Origin: Oscarella lobularis
Lineage: Eukaryota > Porifera > Homoscleromorpha > Homosclerophorida > Oscarellidae
Assembly: GCF_947507565.1 (NCBI RefSeq)
Contig: NC_089185.1
Location: 1,488,001 to 1,552,000 of the forward strand
Length of the DNA: 64,000 bases
Direction: 5' to 3'
Below are positions 22,059-33,333 of this stretch, piece by piece. Position 1 is the first letter of the stretch. Each line of letters begins with the position of its first letter. A program made the position numbers and the translations under genes. The notes beneath the pieces were generated by a model, which was given only the letters and a program-made list of their open reading frames with translations, searched no databases and was not told the DNA's origin.

Positions 22059-23744
22059 ATGTTATCACTGAAGGAGGATCTCGCCGATTGCTTGCGCCGA
22101 CACATCGCCGGCACGAGGGTGCCGGGCAGCATCGTAACCGGAACGACTCTACGCGAATACGAAAGCGAAGTGAAACGAATTCGCACGAAGTACGCGACGC
22201 CTCCTCGAGTCGTCACCGACGAAGATTTCGCCGTCGTCGAGCGCCAAGTCGACGGCGAGCTGTTCGCCTGGAGTCGAAAGGCGGTCGAGAAATGCGTCGA
22301 TCGACTCGACGACGGCACCGAAACCGACGTTCTTCTCGAAACCTTCGACGAATTGACGTGCACGCTCTTCCAGCCGCTTTTCAACAAGCTCATTTACGAC
22401 GCGTCAGCGCACTTTGAGTCGTACGGGGGCGTTCCCAAGCTCATGTCCGTCTTACGGGCGTCTTACGAAAGATGCAAACGCACGGAAGCAGGGAGTGATG
22501 TGAACGTATGCGTACAAGCGACGCGCACGATGGTGTCGTTCGGAAACGACGATGATCGAGTTGAGGCGTCCGCCGAAGGAGGATTTCTTGCACTTATTGT
22601 GGAAATGCTGAGAAGTGCACCTTCGGATAGAATCAAGGGACAGTGCTTGCGTGCTCTTTGCGCTTATACGGATAACAGTGCGTGGCAAGTGAGTACCATA
22701 GAGTGTGACTGGTGATGAATCTGAGTTTTCCTTGCTATTGTAGATCTTTGTTGCTCAAGCTGGGGCTTTTGAGCCTTTGCTCGAATATGCCACGTCTGGT
22801 TTGGTTCGGCTCAGCGAGGCAGAGTGTGCGGTAGCTGGACTGACCTGCTGCGCCGCCAATCCTCGTGTTTTGGATTTTCTATTGAGTGTAAATGCAGCTG
22901 AGCGGCTGGCTGTCTTTGCAAGTAGAGTAGCTGAAGTTTACAGAGACGAGTGTGCGTCCTACAGCCTCCACTTTCACGGGGTCAATATAATCAAGTCCCT
23001 TCCCACTCACATATCCTATTTGTGCTTGGTTGGCATCTCTCAAATCTTGCATCAATTGAATGCAAGACACTGGAGACAGAGCCTGGGGCAGCTGAGGAAA
23101 ATCCGAATCAGTGGCAAGACAGCAAATCTCCGTGACTGGTTCCAATTGAGACCAGTTTCCAAACAGGAAAGAGGATATCTCATATCCATACGGCAATTTG
23201 TAACTAGCCACACTCCAGAGGAGGTTCGTTAATGCTATTAATTTCCATCTCATTTTGTGTGACGTCATTTGTTTTAGATTCGTTTTGCTGACGACAATCG
23301 ATACAGTTGGCCACGCTTGACGCCCTTTACGTCGCTCCTCTGGTGCGTGCACGCCGAGGCGAGGGAGATGGGGGCATTTGCTCTTGCCAATCTGTGCCAC
23401 GGTGGAGAAAATCGCGACGTCGTTCAAAGAGAAGAGGGAAGGAGTTTGGGTCCAATTCAGCTTGCCTGTTGGAAAATGATGGAACCTCACGGTCTCAGCA
23501 TCAAAAATCGTACCAGGGAATGTGGCAAGAAAGTCGCAGAACTGGTAAGAATGAAACTGACGTCTAATTAGACAGTTATTTGATGCTCATTTAGGCATGG
23601 AACGATGGACTTGAGCCGCCCAAGCTATCACAGATATGTTCGTATTTTGTTTCATGCCATTTTCAGTGTTGTTTTTCAGACAAGTTGACGCTTTTGCCTC
23701 TAAATCTCCTAATGAGGCTTTCTCCTTTTCTCTACAATTTATAG
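22059..23744 (+). CDS. Armadillo-like family copy C
   Basis: Four open exons with the same structure as copy A: exon 1 from MLSLKEDLADCLRRHIAGT to NSAWQ (donor GTGAGT near 22690), exon 2 from IFVAQAGAFEPLLEYATSG to the GAG|GTTCGT donor near 23228, exon 3 from IRFADDNRYSWPRLTPF to KKVAEL near 23543, exon 4 from AWNDGLEPPKLSQIC to the stop at 23742-23744. It starts only about 90 bp after the stop of copy B and carries no sphingomyelinase remnant upstream. Its first intron is base-for-base the same as copy B's over the whole stretch compared, suggesting recent gene conversion or duplication. Intact and probably functional. Confidence 0.8.
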
Positions 23745-23884
23745 TCAACTGTTTTTATTTTTTATGTGTTCCAGAGTTGCGGACAAGAGCGCACGTTGAC
23801 AACACATGACGTTACCAACAGACCTTTCGGAACCGGTAAATAAAACCAAGCTTCCTGTAGCTAGCTTAGTTTGATGCCAGTTTT

Positions 23885-24230
23885 GGTGCGTCCGACTTTG
23901 GCGTGACGGGCGGACGAACGGGAGAATGGGAGGATTGGGCACGTCCAAAAACGAAACCATCCAGTTCTGGCTTGATGGCATGACGAACGAGCAAGTCTTC
24001 CATTTTTTCCCCATAGAGATATCCTGAATGACGTCGGCGATGTCGTCTTGGGAGATGTAACAATCGACGAGAAGCGAGACGACGATAACGGCCAATTTTC
24101 AGAAATTGCAATTTATGTGCCACTTGGTGTCGATTGATTTTGAAGCAGACCAGCCAATTTTCTCACGTTCTCCGCCCTCTTAAATACCGAGGTACGGGCG
24201 CCGACAATGCGGAGCAAAGGAAAAGAATAT
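23885..24230 (-). pseudogene. Second dead 5' fragment of sphingomyelinase
   Basis: On the minus strand, LVDCYISQDDIADVIQD and FLDVPNPPI match the saposin-like region and the start of the linker (LSDVPKPPV) of the intact gene, but with a large internal deletion between them, several frame changes and no start codon. Positioned head-to-head with the collapsed armadillo-like copy, as in the ancestral unit. Confidence 0.75.
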
Positions 24231-24282
24231 GTAGAAAATGATTGATTAACGAGACATGTGACTGTGCACACCCGGATGCGTG

Positions 24283-24606
24283 TATGTCATCACTCAAGGA
24301 GGATCTCGCCGATTGCCTATGGTACCCGACCCTCTCGCTCGGGGAGGAGAAGGTCTCAACGTCAATAATCGTACCAGAGAATGTGGCAAGAAAGTCTTAG
24401 AACTGGTAAGAATGAAACTGACGTCCCATTGGACAGTTATTTGATTCTTGTACGTTTAGGCGTGGAACGATGGGCTTGAGCCACTGAAGCTATCACAGAT
24501 ATGTTTGTATTACGTTTCATGTCATTTTCAGTGCTGTTTTTCAGAAAAGTTGACACTTTTGCCTTTAAATTTTCTAATGAGGCTGTCTCCTTTTTTGCAT
24601 AGCTAA
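24283..24606 (+). pseudogene. Collapsed armadillo-like copy (exon 1 start fused to exon 3 end)
   Basis: Begins with an intact start (MSSLKEDLADCL) then jumps within a few bases (24318-24350) to the end of exon 3 (NVNNRTRECGKKVLEL in another frame), followed by a normal donor, intron and last exon (AWNDGLEPLKLSQIC). About 1.3 kb is missing relative to the other copies, and the frame is lost. Confidence 0.85.
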
Positions 24607-24693
24607 CTAATAGCCAGCTGTTGTTTTTCAGGTGTTTCGTTCCAGAGTTGCGTTGACCACACACGTGACGTCCAACTAAGACCGTATGCGAGT

Positions 24694-26379
24694 ATGTTAT
24701 CACTGAAGGAGGATCTCGCCGATTGCTTGCGCCGACACATCGCCGGCACGGTGCCGGGCAGCGTCGTAACAGGAACGACTCTACGTGAATACGAAAGCGA
24801 AGTGAAGCGAATTCGCACGAAATATGCGACGCCTCCTCGAGTCGTCACCGACGAAGAATTCGCCGTCGTCGAGCGCGAAGTCGACGGCGAGCTGTTCGCT
24901 TGGAGTCGAAAGGCGGTCGAGAAGTGCATCGATCGACTCGACGACGGCGCCGAAACCGACGTTCTTCTCGCAACCTTCGACCAATTGACGTGCACGCTCT
25001 TCCTGCCGCTTTTCACCAACAAGCTCTGTTACGACGCGTCAGCGCACTTTGAGAAGTGCGGGGGCGTTCCCAAGCTTATGTCGGTTATACGGGCGTCTTA
25101 CGAAAGATGCAAACGCACTGGAGCCGATATCGATGTGAAGGTATGCGCACGAGCGACGCGCACGATGGTGTCGTTCGGGAACGATGATGGTCGAGTCGAG
25201 GCGTCCGCCGAAGGAGGATTTCTTGCACTTGCTGTTGAAATGCTCAGAAGTGCACCTTCAAATAGAATCAAGGGACAGTGCTTGCGTGCTCTTTGCGCTT
25301 ATACGGATAACAGTGCATGGCAAGTGAGTGCCATAGTATGGGACTGGAGATGAATCTGAGTTTTCCTTGCTATTGTAGATCTTTGTTGCTCAAGCTGGGG
25401 CTTTTGAGCCTTTTCTCGACTATGCCACGTCTGGTTTGGTTCGGCTGATCGAGGCAGAGTGTGCGGTAGCTGGACTGACCTGCTGCTCCGCCAATCCTCG
25501 TGTTTTGGATTTTTTATTGAGTGTAAATGCCGCTGAGCGGCTAGCTGCCTTTGCCAGCAGTGTAGCTGAAGTTTACAGAGACGAGTGTGCGTCCTACACC
25601 TTCTACTTTCACGGGGTCAATATAATGAAGTCCCTTCCCACTCACATATCTTATTTGTGCTGGGTTGGCATCTCTCAGATCTTGCATCAATTGAATGCAA
25701 GACACTGGAGACAGAGCCTGAGGCAGCTGAGGAAAATCCGAATCAGTGGCAAGACAGCAAATCTCCGTGACTGGTTCCAATTGAGACCAGTATCCACACA
25801 GGAAAGAGAATATCTCGTATCCACACGGCAATTTGTAACTAGCCACATTCCAGAGGAGGTTATTTAATGCTACTAATTTCCATCTCATTTTGTGTGACGT
25901 CATTTGTTTTAGATTCGTTTTGCTGACGACAATCGATACCATTGGCCATGCTTGACGCCCTTTACGTCGCTCCTCTGGTGCGTGCACGCCGAGGCGAGGG
26001 AGATGGGAGCATTTTCTCTTGCCAATCTATGCCACGGTGGAGAAAATCGTGACGTCGTTCAAAGAGAAGAGGGAAGGAGTTTGGGTCCAATTCAGCTTGC
26101 CTGTTGGGAAATGATGGAACCTCACGGTCTCAGCATTGAAAATCGTACTAGGGAATGGGGCAAGAAAGTCTTAGAACTGGTAAGAATGAAACTGACGTCT
26201 AATTAGACAGTTATTTGATGCTCATTTAGGCATGGAACGATGGACTTGAGCCGCCCAAGCTATCACAGATATGTTCGTATTTTGTTTCATGCCATTTTCA
26301 GTGTTGTTTTTCAGACAAGTTGACGCTTTTGCCTCTAAATCTCCTAATGAGGCTTTCTCCTTTTCTGTACAATTTATAG
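24694..26379 (+). CDS. Armadillo-like family copy D
   Basis: Four open exons parallel to copies A and C, from MLSLKEDLADCLRRHIAGT to the stop at 26377-26379. Differences include a two-residue deletion after HIAGT (TVPGS against TRVPGS-type) and one extra residue at FTNKLCYDAS. The middle of exon 1 is nearly identical to copy B (RTGADIDVKVCARATRTMV), while its 3' end (exon 4, ending LYNL) matches copy C, so the copy is a mosaic. Intact. Confidence 0.8.
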
Positions 26380-26554
26380 TCAACTGTTGTTATTTTTCAT
26401 GTGTCCCAGACGACCACGTGTCACTGACTAAGGACCTTTCGGGCAGTATATCCGGTTTCGGGCGCTCGCGTGCCGAGTCTTGCTTTTGAACTGGGCCAAA
26501 TTTGGCGTTGTGGCATCTGAATCTGAAGCATTTGAAGCGAAGACGACTTCTCTT

Positions 26555-29500
26555 CGATGGAAACGGCTAGTAAGGCGATTGCATGCATGTCATCTCGGGG
26601 ACGGTCACATGAGCGAACGCGACGACTTTCCGTACGAGGAAAAGGAAAAGAGCTATTACAAATACTTCTAGGCATTACAATTGAAACTTTTTCTACTTTG
26701 TACAGTATCGCAATCAGTTTGTGTTTATTCTTCTTCGTAGTCTACGCATGCGCGTGCAGGACTTTTCGGGCATGGATTCCGCCGGTATTTGTGTTATCCT
26801 GCCGTAATCTATATTGTTTAGACCGTTTATAGGCTTTCTTGCCGCTATCGAAAGAGGAAACATGCGCAAGATACGCGAGTTTGTATCGAAGGAGCCCATC
26901 GAATGGAAAACGGTGGTAAACAAGGTATGTTTTTCAGATTTCAGCGAGTAAGTGGGTATGCGGAAATGACTGGGTTTTTTTTAAACGAGACGCCTTCTGT
27001 CGGCGCTCTCCTTTCACTATCTAATAAATCGGCGATTCTTTAGGATGGGATTCATGCAGTTGCTCTCGCCATTTTCTACAAATATTTGGAGATGGTAGAG
27101 TACTTTCTTTCAATAGGATGGAACATTGAAAGTCGAGTTGACAAGGTATTGCGGCACTCTTTGAAAATAATCCCAAAGCTGTTGAGTCTTGTGATAGAGT
27201 GGATCAACGGGTTTTCTTTATGCTGCTTACTTTGGATTTGTTGGAGGAGTTGATTTATTTGTTGAGAGAGGTTGCAACATTGAAGCAAAGAACGACGTGA
27301 GTGTTGACTTCTTTTCACAATTGTTAGTAATTACTTTTAGCAGCATGGCAACGGAGCTTTGGCATTGGCGTGTTTTGAGGGTCATTTTGCAATGGTGAAG
27401 AAACTGATTGGAATGGGATTCTCTGTCAACGAAACTCATCAAGTAAATTGCTATCTTCATGTTTGTTTCAATTAATTAATGCTATTTTATTTTGGGATTT
27501 AGTATGACAGCATATCATTGCATTTTGCGGCCGATCAAGGACATGTTGATATTGCTGCATATCTTATTGAGAAAGGAGCTGATATTGAAGCTGAAACTAG
27601 AGTACTTTAATATGTATTTTGAATGAAACGTCTACATCATCTTATTGTGTTTTCACTGTATAGCTTGGATATACACCTTTTCTTGTGGCTTGCAATGGGG
27701 AAAGCGTAGGCGTGGCTGATCTTTTGGTAACCAGAGGGTGCAACATTCATGCCAAAAGGAAGGTAAGTTGTTTGGTTTTGTGCTTATTCTGAGCGAGCAC
27801 ATGTTAATAGCGAGGCGATGGAGCCTTGGCAATAGCCAGTTGGAAAAGAAATGTCTAGCTAGCTGAAAAATTGATTCACTTTGGATTGGATGTGAATGAA
27901 GTTGAAGTGGTTGGTAGTCGACTACTGACTCAGTACTTCTAGTACTTAATTTTACATTAATTAAGTTTGGCAAAGCCTCCTTGCACTGGGCAGTTCAAAA
28001 CGGACATCTTGAACTCGCAAAATTTCTTATTGGAAACGGTGCCAAGCTTGAAGTTGCAGACGAGGTACATAATTCTTCTTGTCAGCGTATTTTTTCTTGT
28101 AGTAGTAAAGTTTCTATTGTCTTTGCTTAATTAATCAAGCCTTTGACTTTATAGTACGGAAGCACACCAATTTTACTTTCTGCTGCAAGTGGCAACGTTG
28201 ATTTGCTGGATGAGTTGATATCACAAGGATGTGACGTTCAAGCAAAGAACAAGGAATTTATTTTCAACAATAAAGTGTCAAACTTTATTTGATTTTGCAG
28301 TGGGGTCGGGGCGTGTTGGCAATTGCTAGTGCTAATGGCCGAGTGGAAATGGTGAATAAACTTCTTGGAATGGGATTTTCGCTACGCGAAACGGACTACG
28401 TATTGAATAGATGTTTCCTTTAGAGTATACTGATATTTTGATTTATAGATTGGACGTACGTCACTTCATTGGGCGGCGAAATATGATCAGAGAAACGTTG
28501 CTAAAGTTTTAATAGATAACGGTGACAATATTGAGGCTCAAGACAATGTTTGTTTATTTAATTAAGTAAAAAGTATTTGTAAAAATGTTTTTTAGTTGGG
28601 ATGCACTCCTCTTCTGACTGCTATTGAATTTGGCAGTGACAACATCATTGATTTTCTTCTGAAAGAAGGCTGCAACGTGTACGCAAAAACGTATAAAGGA
28701 GAATGCGTTCTGGAGGTGGCAATCATGGGAGGACGACTGGATTTATTTCATCGCTTTGTGAAGGCTGGAATGACAGCCACGCAACTTTCAACTGTAAATT
28801 AAACTAAAAATGAAGTTCATGCAAGAATTGTGAGAAGTCATTCAGAAAAGTAGTCGAGTTTTGCAAAAAGCGGCGGCGGACGGAAACGAAGAAGCTATTG
28901 AAAGTCTCAAAGAGGTCGATTAAAACACTTGCGCTGCCTGAGCTTGATTGACTCAGATTTTATCTCTATCAGATAGCTCGTTTTCAATGCGCTGAAGATC
29001 CTTTGAGCTGGATTTCTCCTCAGGAACGTTATTGGGTCACTTCTCCTCCTTTTTGTCACAAAACCGTTTTAGGAAGGAGTAGAAATGCGAAAGGAAATTG
29101 ATACATTGAAGGCCCTGTTGAACAAACAAGACGATAGCTCTGTTCTTGAAAGGGTGAGTTGTCTTACGTATGCGAGGCTTATCCAGATAAATGCATCGAC
29201 TTGTAATCTAAGGACGTCCTTGAGCGTTTGGATGCAACGAGTCGTGCTTCAGCCAATAGTAAAGAAGTGGAAGGGATTGAAGAGTCGTCTCAATATCTTC
29301 TCGTTCGGGCGCAGAAGGCACTTCATGGTACACAAAACGTAAATTTGATTGCATAATCTGAATAGAATCTATGATTAGCTGCGCGAAGAGAAGCCGAAGA
29401 GGCACAGGCTTCAGCTCAGGAGAGAGGTCAACAACTTTCGGTTTCTCACACCAGGGTTGCATTTTATTTTTATAGCCGACCGCTACGAACGCACGATAGG

Positions 29501-30584
29501 CGATTTGCGAGCTCTTTGCGAAGAGAAAGAGAGACGACTGGCCAGTGCAAAGGAGCAGGACGACCTTCTTCACATACCCGTGGCTGACCTCAAGATGACG
29601 ACAATTCGGCTTGGAGGAGGTGCCCACGGACGTAGACCCATAAAAACAGGCCCACGTAGGTTTGGACAGAGTCGCATGCGATTGTAGCAAAGTATCCATG
29701 CTGAAAAGGCACGCGTTTCTACTACCCAGAGATGCGTTTGGCTAGATTACCAAGTGTATAAAGACTAAAGTTATTGCATTGTTTTTCTCTCCTTTAGAAG
29801 TTAAAGTTGGTTACTGGCGCGGATGTCCCGTGGCGGTGAAAACGTTCTACGAATGCCTTGACACCGACTACTACCTTAACCTTTTCAAGCAAGAGATCGC
29901 TATCTGTACTCGAGCTCGTCATCCCAACATCGTCTTTCTGTGCGGCGTAACGACGGTGAACGACACACCGCTTCGAATTGTCACGGAGCTTCTCGAAGGC
30001 TCGCTGTCGGACGTCATCAGGGCATCTGTTCGTTGCGAGCAGCCGCTCTCTCTAAGAGAACAAATTGACTTGGCGTCAGGGATGACAGCTGGAATCAGCT
30101 ATCTTCATCAGCTTGGTCCCGACGGTATTTTGCACGGAGACATTCGCTCTACAAACGTCGTCGTCACGTCGGTGATGGAGGCAAAGATTTGCGATTTGGG
30201 CGCGGCTCGTTTCGCCCAAGTCTCTCTCTCAGCCGGCCCGCTGAGTCCCGAATATCTAGCCCCAGAACGAAGTCCAGAAAAGGGTCACGGTGTGCGCAAC
30301 ACGAAGATGGCTGACGTGTACTGCTTGGGTGTTACTCTGATTGAATTGATGATTGGGCAGCATCCGGTTGTGAGTCGTCGAGTGGCAGACGTGTCGTCGA
30401 ATGATTGAAGTGGATAGGAGCGCGAGACCTTCTGCAGACGAATGTTTGACTGTATTGGAACGAATAAAAAAGTCGCGCGCTTATGACGAGTGCGTTGCGA
30501 GAAGAATGGTGAAGGGTAAGATGCACGGAGAAGGTCTGGTAAGTCTGGTGTTAGCGCCTTGGCCACAGCGTGCAGTGCATAGTT
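26555..30584 (+). pseudogene. Ankyrin-repeat / coiled-coil / TKL-like kinase gene with lesions
   Basis: About ten one-repeat exons (26832-28800) encode ankyrin repeats, for example SLHFAADQGHVDIAAYLIEKGAD and GRTSLHWAAKYDQRNVAKVLI. Then comes a charged helical segment (28860-29460), and a kinase: LGGGAHGQVKVGYW loop, VAVKTF lysine, HGDIRSTNVVV catalytic loop, DLGAARF in place of DFG, and APE. Three problems are visible. TAG interrupts one repeat at 27856-27858 (an E or A in sister repeats). The exon ending 28253 has GA where a GT donor should be, though an in-phase GT follows at 28275. The kinase C-lobe shifts frame and loses helices near 30395-30410 before SARPSADECL. Two independent frame-breaking changes argue for decay; assembly errors are the alternative. 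Start placed at 26555 is uncertain. Confidence 0.65.
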
Positions 30585-30957
30585 GAATTATTTTGTTCTA
30601 TTTGTTGTCATTATGCTTTTTTGACCAACGTTTTGTTTAATTCTACTTATGTACTTAATATCTGCGTGAATACGCTTTTTTTCTTTTTTGGCAATTTCTT
30701 TATACTGGGGTAGAGTACTGTACTGTATTGTATTTTTGTATTGTACTTTTGGGATTTCCGCAAGAATGTTGGCTCGGAATGGAGAAGGAGCTCTCAGATA
30801 TGGAAAATCGCAGTGAAGAAGGTTTATTTTCCCAAGCGACAAGGAGGAATTTTGTCTGGAGGAGACTATCCTCTCTAACGTGGGAGACGTGAATCCATCT
30901 AATTGAGACGAGCCAGTCATATAATTATCAATGCATCCTTTAGCTGCATTTGAACTA
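30585..30957. other. Convergent intergenic gap
   Basis: About 370 bp between the kinase 3' end and the DDX18 stop. AT-rich with a CTGTACTGTATTGTA direct-repeat tract near 30715-30745. No gene seen. Confidence 0.5.
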
Positions 30958-33263
30958 CTAACGAGAAAATTGCCTTTTATCTCCCTTTTTCCTACCGCCG
31001 TCCATCTTAGGTCTCTTATAAACTTGAGACTTGAACATTTCGCTCTTTCGTTTACGAAATCCAATTCCGTAGCCACCACCACCCCCTCTCTTTTCAGTTC
31101 GCTTTCCCTTGCTGCTGTGAACACCTGCAAAGCAGAAACTACAGTTCTGAACCCCGTCTCTGCCCTTTTGACACAAACTGACTCAAGTTGACAGCAGGAG
31201 GAATTGAAAATCCAAACGCTTTACACACTTTCTGCAGATCCAATTGATCAACATCGTAGCATTGACGCAGAGAGTGAGACGCATACGCTTGAAGGTAAGA
31301 TCGATACCCCTCTCGCGCAGACTTATGAAGATAGTAGTTTTTCTCAATCAATTTCTCCAGCTAAAGAGACAAAGAAATTTTATGTAACCACCAATGAGGA
31401 GAGTCCAATAGCAATTGCACCTGCGATTGAACATTGGCAACTTTCTTTGAAGCAAAATCATACTCGTTGAGAGGAACCTAAAAAGCAGAAGACATATAAA
31501 GAGTTTTCAAACGTACGTTGAAAATACTTTGGCGTGTCTCAGATAGCGCAAAAACGCCAATTCTTCAGGTAAAAGAAAAAGAAGCGCCCTACCCTTGCTT
31601 CCAGCTCTCGCAGTTCGGCCAACCCGATGAATATATTCCTAATAGAAAAATATTAAACCATAGGCGGAAATACCGTCATCGTTTGAATTACTTTGGGATC
31701 ATCCGGAGGATCGAATTGGACGATCCAATCCACTTCTGGGATGTCCAATCCTCGGGCGGCAACGTCTGTGCAGAGAAGAGTTCCCTTGTCGGCGGCGCAG
31801 AACTCCACAAACGTCGTCGTTCGCCGATTCTGCTTCTGCTTTCCGTGTATGTCTTTTACCGGGACGTCGATGTAATTCAGAAGTTCCGCGTGAAATTGAA
31901 CGGATTTGCACGACGAGAAGAAGACCATGACCTTTTTGTCCATATTTCGTTTCAAGAAGGTGAAGAGGAGAAGAAAGCGTTTCTCCGCAGAAACGACCAC
32001 ATATCCCTGGGGATCAGCACAAAGTAAATAATAAACCAAAATAAGTCAATACTGATTAGTTACTTGTTCGAGTGTGTCCACTGTTGCTGTTTCTTTGGAA
32101 TCGTCTATTCCGACGTACACCGGCGATTTTTTCAGAGATAGTCGAGCTAAATCTTCGACTTTTTGCGTCTGGGTTGCCGAGAACAACATCGTCTGACGCT
32201 TTTCTGCAAAAGAAGAATATTTCAATTATTTAACTAATCCTCCATGCCAGTGTCTCTTATTCTCACTTGGCAATAGTTGCACGATCCTTTTCATTTCCTC
32301 CTCAAATCCAATTTCGAGAATTCGATCCGTTTCATCAATGATTAGACATTGAAGATTCTTGTAATTGAACCCATGGGTATTCTACACAGGCCAACATCAT
32401 TGAAACATTACTCAATATTTCTATTATTTCTATGCCTGTAAATGATCGAGAAGGCGTCCGGGAGTTGCTACCAGCAAATTGACTCCCTTTTGAAGTCGTT
32501 CCGCTTCTCCCCTGCGATTTGCTCCGCCCATCACCAAGCCAAATGTCTGCTGGTGATACTTGAGAAGATCGCGGGTCACGCCAAACGTTTGCAACGACAG
32601 CTCGCGCGTCGGAGAAATGATGACAACTCCGGTACCTAGAAAAATTATAATCGCAACTATAAATTTATTAGATGAGACGGAATTGCCGTTTCTTGGCTTG
32701 AATTTGAGCTTGAATAAGAGTTCAATTGCCGGAATGAGAAATGCAAGGGTCTTTCCACTTCCGGTTTTTGCCGCTCCGAGCAAATCTCTTCCTTCCAGGA
32801 GAGGGCCAATGCTCCTCTTCTGTATCTCCGTCATGTGAGTGAAGCCCATGTCTTTGATTGCTTTGAGAGACTTTTCCGATACTGATCCACTCAGCGAAGA
32901 AAATGCACCGTCGCTAGCGGCAATTGCTGGTAGGAGAGGCCAGAAGAGACTAAGTTTTTAAAATAAATAAATAAATAAATACCTTGCTCCACGTGCTCCG
33001 GCTTGACCATTTCTTCCGATTGCGCTGCCGGGAGGCCTTCGTTCTCCTCACCGTCGTCGTAATCGCTATCTTCGTCATCCGTTTTGTCGCTCGCTTTGGC
33101 CGCTGCCGCTTTTTCCTCTCGTTCCTTTTGCGCTAGTGCGGCTAACAGAATTCTCCCGTCTATTTTCGTTCAGACGACGGCCATTTCGACACCTACCCGC
33201 TCTTATGTCGGCGAATTTCTTCTGCTTTCGAAGCCTACGCTTCACGAAACGATCAGACAGCAT
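30958..33263 (-). CDS. DDX18: DDX18/Has1-type DEAD-box RNA helicase
   Basis: Read right to left. A basic N-terminus ([20 protein letters not shown]), an acidic linker, then helicase motifs: [20 protein letters not shown] (Q motif), [23 protein letters not shown], motif II as DETD within [49 protein letters not shown] and [13 protein letters not shown]. The C-terminus has [19 protein letters not shown], the HSL/FGF region, a GGGGGYG run and a basic end at 30958, as in DDX18. The family works in the nucleolus on large-ribosomal-subunit pre-rRNA. About eight exons. Motif II carries Thr where DEAD has Ala. The start lies only about 70 bp after the stop of the PPR gene on the same strand. Confidence 0.95.
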
Positions 33264-33333
33264 CTTCGAATCTGCGCACTGTGCGAAGGCCTGGATCAAT
33301 ATCACGTGTCCCCAGATCACTATTTATTCGAAT

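Noticed and set aside
22031..25022. Minus-strand frames rich in Ser/Arg opposite armadillo-like exons
   Set aside because: They recur in each copy only because the sense exons are duplicated.
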